Assembly (NCBI RefSeq): GCF_964204865.1
Contig: NC_135258.1
Coordinates: 8,857,001-8,921,000, forward strand
Length of the DNA: 64,000 nt
Reading direction: 5' to 3'
Source: Styela clava
Lineage: Eukaryota; Chordata; Ascidiacea; Stolidobranchia; Styelidae
Shown here: positions 26,429 to 37,006 of the stretch, in pieces
How positions within the stretch are numbered: the stretch's first letter is position 1
Layout of the letters: every line of letters starts with the position of its first letter
Notes under the pieces: generated by a model
Told to the model about the DNA's origin: nothing
Database searches by the model: none
The model's input: the letters and a program-made list of their open reading frames with translations, nothing else
Translations under genes and position numbers: made by a program

Positions 26429-27848
26429 ATGGATTACTCCGCAGCTCTTACAGGATCAATGGGGATTACAGGTAATCGCCCTCGATCGGTTGTCACAGAG
26501 GTGAGTGATTCGGTTCCATTACATTTGAACCCACGTACATTTGAACCCATGACAATTGCACCTGTATGCTATTGCACCTATGGATTTTTTTTTGGTTCAC
26601 GGATAGTTAAACCCATACTAACCCTAACCCATGGGTTTTAGCACCCGCATATAGATTGAACCCGTGGATATACGCATGTGTTCAAATGTACGTGGGTTCA
26701 AATGTACGGTCACCGAGTGATTCTATTGATATAAACCGATTTCTCTACATCTTGGGAGAAAACCTTGTAACAAAAAGATATGTCGAACAACTGTCAGGAA
26801 TTTTTGAAACTAGGCCGAAAATTTGGTTGATATCTTTCAAACAGTTGAATCCAACAAATCCAAGTGATTCAGTTAGAGACAAATTTATTGTAGAAACGCA
26901 AAATGGCATTAACGTAGATGATACAATAGTACGCTTTTTTCTACCCACAAAACCTTCAACAAGAATCAGCATTCGCGATGTGCCAGACGAATCACGACCA
27001 CAAGTCGTCCTTGAAGCTCTGAACAAGGCTGAATGCGGAAAAATTAAAAGCATGACCAAACTATACTACCGAAACACTCAACTATTCAACGGATATATAG
27101 CTGTATGGATAGATGGTTTTAAACAGAAAAAATTGCCCCCCTTTCTTGTCATTGACAAAGCTAGGTGCAAAGCCTACGTATCCACCGAGCTGTACAATCC
27201 AACGTGCATGAACTGTCTTAATCCTGGTCATAATGCAAGAAATTGCCGAAATAAAACAAAAATGTAGATCATGCAAAAGTGCCACGTTCAGGCAAATTGC
27301 CCCCTAAAATCCAAGGTAAGACCGAATAATATGGAATCGTGGCTTAAGGAATCAATATCTACAAAACCTGGGATAGTATCATATGTAGAAGAAAAAAAGA
27401 CGCAGCACCAAACAATAACACCATACCAGAAATAGGAGATAATCAAATTGCAGAGGCAGTGCTCCCAACTTCTCACTTCGACACAATACCTGATACGGAT
27501 TTGTTATACGAAGAAGTAAAAGATTGGTTTCTATCAAAAGACAATAGGATAACAACACCCCAAAAGCGCACGTCACCTCGCAAAACAGTACCGAAACATA
27601 AATTAAAACCTACATCTACAATAGGGAACACTCCAATTGGACCCCCAGTAATTGGCAAATCGTATATAAACATGGTAATTAACGACCTAGAGAATCCAAA
27701 TAGCACGTATGAAACTGACCCATCACAAACACTCACACTTGAGCCTACTATTAGCAAAACCGAAAAACAGATTGGAAAACGGGAAAGAGAAAATACCTCT
27801 TCGTCGACAACATCGATAATATCACCCTCACCAAGACCCAACATATGA
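26429..27848 (+). pseudogene. Retrotransposon ORF1 (nucleic-acid-binding, CCHC), broken
   Basis: The start at 26429 opens the frame MDYSAALTGS. A 203-bp MITE at 26512-26714 interrupts it, after which the frame resumes (IDINRFLYILGENLVTKRYV). Near 27208-27250 is a zinc knuckle, CMNCLNPGHNARNC, fitting C-x2-C-x4-H-x4-C. It is typical of LINE ORF1 proteins that coat the element RNA. A frameshift follows at about 27265, with hints of a second CxxC in another frame. The rest (27459-27848) is a Ser/Thr/Pro-rich tail. ORF1 ends in TGA at 27846-27848, overlapping the ORF2 ATG. Confidence 0.8.
26512..26714. mobile_element. Palindromic MITE with 9-bp target duplication, in ORF1
   Basis: 203 bp bounded by a perfect 9-bp duplication, GAGTGATTC (26503-26511 and 26715-26723). 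Inside both ends lies a long inverted repeat, TACATTTGAACCCACGTACA on the left and its complement on the right. A 9-bp duplication suggests a Mutator-like (MULE) origin; class is inferred. Removing it with one duplication rejoins the ORF1 frame, so it landed after the retrotransposon. Confidence 0.85.
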
Positions 27849-30205
27849 CTGAAACTCCATCACAATTAAAAATAATCTCACTGAACGTAAACGGACTAGA
27901 AAAAAATTGGAAAAAACTAAAAATCTTCATAACTTACCACAACCCAGACATTATTGCTTTACAAGAAGTCCACAGAGTTAAAAGCAACGTTTTCGAGAAA
28001 CGACTTAAAACATGGGGTACAGATTATTTATTAACTCACTGACCGACTTCGATAAAAGGGATGACCAAAGATTCTTCCAAGGCACCGCCACTGCAGTAAG
28101 AGAAAACCTATGTGCAACGCACAGCCTTGAATATGTAATATTCATACCTTGTAAAGCGTGATCGACATCAATGACGAACTTACAAACCAAAGACAAGCTA
28201 TCTCTAGTAAATGTTTATGCACCTCCCAGAAGAGGCGACAGAAAAACTAGAATGTTCTGCAAAAAGCTGATAAACTTTGTGAGAGAGATCAAGCATATTC
28301 CAATTTAACATGGTTCACCAAAAATAGACGTCAGCAACGAAAACTCATTTACACTAGGGAACCCAGAAAGAAAATGGAAAGACTTTATACAAGCTTACAA
28401 CTACATAGACACCTATAGATATCACTGGCCCGATAAAAGATTATATACAATTACCAGGAGGAGACAATCCCGACGAATAGATCGAATATATATTCCGTAC
28501 AACATTAGTCATGAATTAAAAAATACAGAATATTTAGTAAACACCGTTTCAGACCACCACTTGGCATCGCATATCACTTTCAAAAATATTAAGCAAGTTA
28601 AATGGGGATGGGGAACCTAGAAAAACAATACTGCTCATTTTAAGAATGAAAAAGTCAGATTTTTGATAAAAGAGATATACAAAAAAGAAAAACAGTTCAA
28701 CATCAAACCAAGAAATATATTTACTCAATAAAAACCTGCAGCAAGTAGAAAAAAAAAGTGACGTTCAAACAAAAAACAGCAAAAATCAAAGCATTAGAAC
28801 AAAACGAAAGACCAACTAAATATTTCTTTGACAAATTGAAAACTAGAAGACGGAAAACTACTATAGACAGCCTCCAAAACAAAGAAGGAAAGTATTTGAA
28901 AACAAAAAATGAAATACTGGATGAAGCGCAAAAATTTTACCAAACATTATGGAAACAAACGTAAGTAGGGGAGGAAAAAAGAATGGGGGAGTATCTCAAA
29001 ATATATGGAGAAACCATGCTTAGCACTGAGGAAAAAGAAGGAAGAACTATTCAGAACACTGAAACAAATGGACAATTTCAAAACTCCGGGACCAGATGGG
29101 TTATCAAAGGAATTTTACCTTGAATTCTGGGAAATTCTAAAGAATGACCTGCACCAGCTAGTAAACAATGCTATCGCTTTCGACACATTACCCAAAAGTA
29201 GCAAAGAATCGATAGTCACCCTTATCTTTAAAAAAGGAAACTCAAATCACCTAGCAAATTACCGGCCCATATCAAACTTAAATGTAGATTTTAAACTGAT
29301 ATCAAAAATAATAGCTAACCGATTGAAACTTATCTTGGATAAATATATAATGCCAACACAAAAAAGCGCGATTCCCAACCGATCCATATTTGATAGCTTA
29401 CGAAATATTCAAGAAATATGGAATTATACAACAAAATGGAACCTACCTTTATATATAATCAGTTTCGATCAGGAAAAAGCTTTTAATATGGTTAACCAAC
29501 GTTTTTTATTCAAAACCATGACTAAACTAAACTTCAACAAAAATATTATTAAGTTAATCAAAGAAATGTACAATTGTATATACAGCAGAATACAAATTAA
29601 CGGAGCTAAAACCAATAAAATCTTTTTGACCAGGGGAATTAGACAAGGCTGTCCTGCCCATTGAGCATGGCAATGTACACCTTAGCCATGACCCATTGGC
29701 AAGAAAAATCATCGCGAACCAAAAGATAAAAGGATTCAGTATCGGGAAATACAAAACCGTAATTGATCAATTTAGAGACGACAATACAACATACGCGCGA
29801 GGGGGCTTCCGAAGTATGCGAACCAAGATGGCGGACATCGTAATGTAACATGTGTACTAGGTTAGGTTTAGGCCATAATTTTAGGTATGAATACTACGGG
29901 AGGCTCTTGGCTAGTCTTCGAACTGATAATAGGACTAAAATAAGGAAAATTGGAAAAAAATTATCGCCTAACCCTAACCTGTTACCCATGTTACGTTCCG
30001 ATGTCCGCCATCTTGGTTCGCATACTTCGGGAGCACCCGCGCGAGACATTTGGAATATTTGATAAATCGTTTGCGTGTTGGAATATTTACTATGACTAAT
30101 AACCTACTGACAAATCACCAAAAAGATTTCTCGCTTATAGAATATTTTATTCAAAAATTCGACTTGCCCGACAATTTCTTCTCACAATTGTACATTTGCA
30201 ACAAA
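27845..30205 (+). pseudogene. Retrotransposon ORF2 (endonuclease and reverse transcriptase), broken
   Basis: Starts MTETPSQLKIISLNVNGL with the N-terminal AP-endonuclease block (SLNVNG, then IIALQEVH). A stop follows near 28040. Later endonuclease blocks are readable in shifting frames: SLVNVYAPPRRGD near 28204, RRIDRIYIP near 28475, and SDHHLASH near 28551. The reverse transcriptase runs from about 29065 with TPGPDGL, NYRPISNLNVDFKLISKIIANRL, SFDQEKAFNMV and RGIRQGCP. Next comes a stop, then a shifted frame with FRDDNTTYA, matching the catalytic YADD box with Ala replaced by Arg. A MITE cuts in at 29802. Motif order and the QEKAF form point to the L1/Tx1 group. The copy cannot be active. Confidence 0.85.
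29802..30037. mobile_element. hAT-like MITE, copy 2, inside the RT domain
   Basis: 236 bp. The left end reads GGGGCTTCCGAAGTATGCG and the right end, reverse-complemented, GGTGCTCCCGAAGTATGCG. Inverted-repeat similarity runs about 65 bp per arm, through AACCAAGATGGCGGACATCG and GGTTAGG. A perfect 8-bp duplication, CGCGCGAG, lies at 29794-29801 and 30038-30045. No coding capacity. It inserted a few codons after the FRDD box. Confidence 0.92.
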
Positions 30206-30472
30206 ATCAAAATTACAACTCAATGTTACTTTCGCAAAGTTTCGAAGTCACGATGAAGCGAATTTATGCCACGGCATACGATTTATTTCGTTGTTTATTC
30301 ATTTTTTGTTCCAAGCTTAACCGGTGCAAAAATTCCCGTATGAATACAATTATATATCAGAATTGGGATCAACAAAAATACTTTGTTGACATAAATCAAT
30401 GTTTGTCTCTTTTCATATACATAAGCAGAGCTTTTAGTGATGGTAGCAAAATAGGAGAATGGTTTAATTTGA

Positions 30473-33324
30473 TTATTTGCAAATGTATTTAGGAACCAAT
30501 CTATCACACTTGCACTCCAAGCCATTGATTGACACACAATCACACCTGCTTTGTCTCACTTTGATCAACTTTGTTCTGTAACCGCGACCGCAACATAGAT
30601 GCTCACAACTTCCGGGTCCAGTTCTGGTTACGTTACATTCTCTAGAACGTGTCCCGACAATACCAGCTTCTACATTTTCAATACAATAATCAGGAGATGC
30701 TGAGAGATACACAAGTTGGGAATTGTTGAGTGATATTTCTACCTCCCCGTGAAAAATTTCACGACCGGAAATCTCTATTTTGCATCCAACAAGATTTTAA
30801 GCCATTGTCTTTTCCATAATACCTGCACATTCGTTTTGATGTCTTCACCACTGTCTGTACAGAAAAATGAAGTTTTGTTCATCACATTTATATTTAATAA
30901 GTTCAAAGAATGAAATATTATCTTGTTAAAATTTGATAAAAATTAAGTAATTCAGTATTTATATGAAAAACATTTCAGAAGATCAGAGTTCTGTTTAAAA
31001 TTCGTTACAATTAACTTTTAATTTTCAAAATCCTATTGAATAAAAAGAGTAAAGAGCGTCTCACCAGTCTTCCTACTTTATTGTTATGAGCAAACATCAA
31101 TTGCTTTGGGTCAAGTTCTCGCATCTTTCTTTTTCCATCGAGAAAATATTTTACCAAATTGCTCACAAATCCGCTATATGAAGCGTATGTAGTCTACAAA
31201 AAATAAAATTTATGATAAGCTTATATAATTTTCAAAGTACAATAGGTGCAATTAGACTTGTGAAAATAAACACAATACCTTGGGGTACATTTTTCTTTTG
31301 AGTCGAATGAAATGTAAATTTTAACAAAAATTAAATATGATTTCAGGACGCCTATAATATTCATGTTGAAGGGAAATTTTCAATAATGAATCCGAGAACC
31401 TTGTTTTACCAAATATGCAACATTAGGGTGTAGCAATCAATTGTACCCAGCATTCGAAATTATATGCTATGGAAGTAATTTTATTTTTAACGTAATAATC
31501 ATAATCGATCACAATTGATATGATCCGTTTTCAAAAGATGTACAGTTTTATTAATTGATAACAATATGTTATATCATCCTCAAATATCTTACCAAATTTC
31601 CAGTGTAATTTGCAATTTCCGAATGCGGACAAAATTTGTTGTAAGGAAGAAGAAAGTCCTCACATGCCCTTGAAATAGAATGCACAACGCCAGCAGCAGT
31701 TATTGCTTGAGCGAATGCCATTTCTCTTGTACCTAAATAGAATGTTCACTAAATTTCAGAGTGACAACCAAATCACTTAAATGTCTCAGAGATCCACACA
31801 CTACAAATCCAAAACTCTACTGATATTAAATAAATATGATCTGGTGGTGGCTGTGGTGTCTAACGATGAACAATAACTCATTTAATCCTGAAGATATTAA
31901 TAAGATGATGAGCCTTTGAGTACGATGATACATGATTTGTAGCAAACATTGAATGCACCGTCTACTGTTCGAGCAAAATGCATTCAGCATTGATTATTGA
32001 AAAAGCAATACGACGAGTTACCAGGATCTAATACGCAATCAAACCTTAAGATTTTAAATAAAGAAAAGCAAAAAAAAGAGGAAAATATTTTACGCGAATC
32101 TGCGAATGTTCCAAAAATTGCTTTGTTCTTCACTGACGGACACTTCCAGCGATTGTTACGGAATTGATATTGACATTCAGAAATTCCGTTTCTCGCTCCC
32201 TCGCTTACATATTTCATGAGGGGTTTTCTTTTTCGCACCATTTTCTTTGATAGTTGGTAAATCTATCCATTAGATGACAATTTGGAACATCACTTTTCAG
32301 CATATCGTAAACAGAATCTTGAGCCACAGACCTGTACAAAGCAATGTATTATTGAAAAATTAGAAATCGAACAAAATGACATTAAAAATCGGATGTATTC
32401 CGTCGTATGGAGTTTATTTCCAATCACATAGAATTTAGAAGGAATTATAATTACTTCGAATAAGATCTTGCATTGTCAATAATAGGATTCATTATCCAAA
32501 ATTTAAAACAAAGGAAGAAACGCTCTATTTTTTTGTTATTATTGGACATGTTTAGTGGACATACGATCATTTCAATATTTTGTTGTTGTTCTTGTTAATT
32601 TTCGTCTTCATCATTATAAAATCGCTTTTCTATTCGACTACTGGACCAATTGCTTTGAAATTTTCAGTGAGTAAAGATTATATTTTTCGTTAGAAGGCTA
32701 TTACTTTCATTTATCGTTTTTGTGTGCTATGACGCCAACAAAATTTGCCAATATGTGGCGCAACGTGTCCATATATTTGAGCTCTGCTCTCTTGTTTGAT
32801 ATGTTATTAGACCCACAGAGTAGAGTGCGACATGCATGTTTCCCAACCGGGCAGGAATAACTCCTCATTTGCCATTGTTGTGGAGGAATTGTGTTTTGTA
32901 TTTGCTGTGGTATCATTGGTTTTCTTCAGTTCATAATTAATATAATATTTATGCCCACATTATAAACTACTTAAATTTTACAAAGGCAACTTGCGTACAA
33001 CCCTAGCTTAATACCCATTAATAATTGAATAAATGAATATTTTTATGTAGTGTGAGGGAGAAATAACAATTTAAAAGCAGGAGAAATTTGACAATAAAGG
33101 TCGGAAAGCACTGCGGTAATGCTATCCAAAATGAATAAATGTTTAATTATATATATATCATTTAGTATTAAATAGATTTTTGTCGGCGGTATTTTCAAAT
33201 ATAATACAGTTATTTGTCCATGAAAAAAAGCTTACCACCAACGGTCGTACACTCCGCTGCTCAAAATCAGGGGGAAGATGAGAACACATAGCAGGAAAAA
33301 ATAATTTTTGTTGGAATTTCCCAT
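30473..33324 (-). pseudogene. Wnt pseudogene, five exons, two or more disabling lesions
   Basis: Minus-strand exons: 33236-33324, 32094-32331, 31593-31732, 31065-31193, 30473-30854. All splice sites look normal. Exon 1 is a 29-residue signal peptide ending in RWW, the same 89 nt as the Wnt-like gene at 37007. Exon 2 has Wnt blocks (SEGARNGISECQYQF, NNRWKC) but loses one base near 32220, so the WCEKEN frame runs into a stop and LMKYVSEG continues in another frame. Exon 3 keeps AITAAGVVHSIS and exon 4 HNNKVGRL. In exon 5 the lipid-site region reads CRYYGKDNGLKSCW, without the acylated serine. After NRDFR there is an in-frame stop (30759-30761), a deletion of roughly 20 codons and a frameshift to SPDYC...CCGRGY...CK. 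It is a close paralogue of the 37007 gene and is transcribed away from it. Assembly error in the C-run is possible for exon 2 but unlikely for exon 5. Confidence 0.85.
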
Positions 33325-36300
33325 CGTTTTTCGACCACCCTATCTCCTTAAGAAAAATCCTATAATTTGGTGAGAATAGCACAAGATCGAATATCATAAT
33401 TTTTATGTTTTATATTGCAAATACGTTTTTAGTGACAAATTCTATGTTTAAACTGTTCCAAAGCGTCAAGATAACATAATTCCATTGTTTAGCACTAAGC
33501 ATTTGTAGTTGCATGCAGTGTCGAGTTCTCAATTTCGAATAAAATTTTAGGATGGGTTTGGGAAGAAGTTTAAAACCAGTAAATGAACTATTTGTTTAAA
33601 ACATTATTCTGGTCATCAGTTGACAATAAACCTCGAGCGTTTCGTCGCGGATAGTCCGATATCCTCCTTATCTGTCGTTAAATCATTAGAAGTTTAACCG
33701 AAACGATTTATCTACCGATTGTTACACATCTCATTTATTTGCCTATGTAAAGTACGAACTCTCCTTTGATTGGGATACCTATAACATTTTCTAAGCTCTT
33801 GCTTTGCTAAGGCTGACCGAGACCTTCAAAATCACTATATGTTTTTATCCAGAAGATTTAATCCATATGTTCATTCTATTCCTATATGCCGATCACTCAT
33901 GTTAATCATCAATATACTGCGATTTTCTTATACCTTCCCTTCTACTTCCATCACTACCTATCTTTAGAAAAACCTGCTCATAATGTATAAATTCTCCTAA
34001 GTGTTGTTATTAATGTTGCTAATATTTGAATGATGTTATTTATCTACTGTAACTACATTAATATCTGGTGTTTAAGGATATGTAATACTACCCAATCTTT
34101 TTTTCACGAATATATCTAGCAATTTGTATGAGATATGGAAATATGCCACAATCATATTTTTGCAGCAATCACGTAACTCGACTTCGATTATTTCCGCAAA
34201 GAGATTTATTTTTCTGCTGAGCTTTTAAGCATACTCGTTTCAGGTTCACTCAATAAAAATATTATATGTTAGGAAGTCGATCTAAAAATTATCACGTCAA
34301 TTGTATATGTCCCAAACATAGTGATGCAAAATAGGTATTGCTTTTTTACTTTCATTTTTCCAATTATTGGCGATATTGCTTCCTGTATCATTTTATAATT
34401 TTATTCTGCAAATATTATATAATTTTCGACATTGCTGGAAAAAATGGTGCTGAGTCAGAAAAACAAGGGAATTTTTAAAGGAAAAGTTTTGTTTGCAAAA
34501 TTTTCCTGTCGCGTTTTATTTCTAATATGAATCTGAAAACTGTAATAAGATTCGTTTCTTTTGTTTAACCCAATATAAATTGACTTTGCGTTGTTATTCT
34601 ACAAAAAATAAAAACAATTTAATTCTGACCTGAAAAGTAAAGATGACGGTAACAAAGGTCATATTCCAAAATAACCCAATTATCCAGATTTTCAAGGCTT
34701 CATTATTTTATGGCTATTTAAAGTAGCACGTGTTTAACTAGTGCTCCTTTCCCTCTGTCTTTGCGTTAGTTGATCCATATGCAGTGAATATGGCAAGAGT
34801 GAAAACGTCTATATTAAATAGTTCATTTCAATTTCCCAAATTTTCTTTCGTATTGCTTCGTCTGGCCTAAATCATACTTCCCCAGACAAGAAATTTAAAA
34901 CAGTTATGTTGGAAACATATAAGAAAATGTATACTATAATATTTCCATGTTTATGAGTTATGTTACTTTGCTTGGAAATGCAATGATGCACTGACGACTC
35001 AGTGATGCACAGACAATTTGTACTTTGACGATATACTAATCAATCAATCAATCATCGTTTATTCGTCAACACAATTAATATAAATATATCACGGAAATAT
35101 GACAAGATATAAAGTAAATGAAAAAAGACGAACTTCATATCTGTGACAGGAGTCGCGAGGGACCACGAAAGGTCTTCGAGCAGCGACACCCACGATGCTG
35201 GTTCAGCTTAATAAATAAAATTAGTTAACGCCTATGCTTTTAATTATTATTATTCATAAAACATAAAAAACGAGACACCAAAACAATTGAATAATATGTG
35301 TATATAATAAATTTGAAAAACATGAAAACCATCAAAGAGCTAAAGAACTAAAAGAAAACTTTTCCACTGCATTGACTTTGATCAGAACTGAACAAATATA
35401 GCACTCAGTTCAATTAATTTCAGGTCTGTAACCGACAAACTCGAACGTTATTTTATTGAATTGCTGAAGCAAAAAGATAAAATACCTCAAATACTCCAGG
35501 GGACTGTGAAACTGTGAATACGACCACGGCGTTTATCTATTAGTAAAATAAAAAAAACACGAGTACTGTATAACGTACATTCGTTCATTTCCAATTCAAG
35601 CTTGTATTCAACGGAGTCGTAAACAACGGCCAAACGTATAGCTTTCCTTCATAACTTAGGACTTTTCTGATTGCAGTTATATTGCTTCCTGAATACCTGT
35701 GTTTACCCAGAAACAATCTTGTATTAAAATTTTGCCCTTTTCAAAAATATAAAACATAAAAACACGGAGATTTCCAACGGTAGTTGTTGACATGTAATAG
35801 CCATTGATTTTTTTTTCAATGGAATTATTTGAAAAAACAAGAACAAGATTAACAACAATAATATAATAATAACAGAACGATCCATATGTAACTTTGTGTA
35901 CAAAAATGAAACAACAAATTATCAGTGTGAAAATCAGACGGTAGGCTAATCTGGGATTAAATTACTGACTGATATTAACCCAACTTGCGAGAGTACAGCA
36001 AAGTTTAAGAATCAAGTTCAGCAGCAATACAACCAAATTAAATTTGTTTGCAATCCTACATTTTTATTTTTCGAGACGGAAAAAGACAAACTATAATTGC
36101 AGACACAAGTAACCTCTTTTGGCGTTTGTGGTTTAATTGATATTCATAAAAATCGTTGGCAGTCCCACGACTCCCACATGACTTTCGTCTTTTGCTTTAG
36201 AAGTGATGCAGGCATTTGTTGGTAACAATTTCGAAATTGGGAAAAGTGTTTGAAATCTTCATTTACCGCATGATTTTTTTAAAGTTATTATACGGATTGA

Positions 36301-37006
36301 TTATTTGAATATTTTCGTTCCAAATTGAATTAAGCTATTGAATAATGCCAACATTGGAATGCGGATATAATTGTAGGCCGAATTGGGCAATTTCGTAAGT
36401 AGGTGTTGTACATTGAACATTTAAAACAAGTTTTCATTATTTGCCTTTAATTTATATTTACGATTTGGTGTAATTGTCAAGAATATGACTAAGCAGCCAT
36501 TTGGGGACAAATATAAAATATTCTTAGCCAACTCGTCCGACACAGACCGCAATTCTACATTGCGACACAGGCGTCGCACATAGGATACAAATTTAAAAAG
36601 ATTGCCGGGATTGCTGTAGAAAAATAAGTTGTATTTAGACTAGAATAATAGATATTAGAATTTTATATAAAGTAGATCATGCTTGGGGATAAGTTTTATA
36701 TTAATTTAATTACTTGGTTTTTATCTTAGAAACAAGGTCGTTATAGACTGTTACAATCGCTTCTGTCACGACTGATAGTGCTCGGTCCTGATGTCAGTTT
36801 CAGGGTCGACTGAATTTATTCTGGTTTACTCTGTCGCAAATAATAACAGTTCATATATCTCTAAACCAGTATATATTAAATTTTGATGTTCTTTTTTTAA
36901 TCGCATAATTGCTTTATGCTTAAATCAATTAGAAGCGAAATAAGCGTATTTATTTACCTCCTATTTACCATTTGAATCTGGTAGTAATTTTTTTCATGTG
37001 AGCACA
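33325..37006. other. Spacer between two divergently oriented Wnt-related loci
   Basis: No coding sequence recognised. It contains the dispersed repeat at 35038-35219 and otherwise unremarkable AT-rich DNA. It would hold the upstream regions of both the minus-strand pseudogene and the plus-strand Wnt-like gene. Confidence 0.5.
35038..35219 (-). repeat. Dispersed retroelement-tail-like repeat, copy 2
   Basis: Starts CAATCAATCAATCATCGTTTATT, then TCGTCAACACAATTAA, and ends with GGTCTTCGAGCAGCGACACC and GCTGGTTCAG. The order of blocks is the same as at 23888-24062. On the minus strand the (ATTG)n follows AATAAACGATG, as at the 3' end of many LINE/SINE families. Confidence 0.6.

Larger units (their letters stand above)
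26306..30205 (+). mobile_element. Non-LTR retrotransposon (L1/Tx1-like) inserted in U4, degenerate
   Basis: Starts directly after the duplicated U4 segment. A 5' leader of about 120 bp is followed by ORF1 (from 26429, interrupted by a MITE) with a CCHC zinc knuckle. An overlapping ORF2 carries an AP-like endonuclease and a reverse transcriptase with NYRPIS, SFDQEKAFN and RQGCP motifs. Stops and frameshifts break both. Two DNA transposons have inserted. No terminal repeats of LTR type are present. The 3' boundary is set where similarity to the 24.6-kb fragment ends and is uncertain. Confidence 0.85.

Noticed and set aside
27473-27844. 123-codon open frame on the minus strand
   Set aside because: It is antisense to the ORF1 tail of the retrotransposon, whose sense frame has the overlap with ORF2 and fits the element.
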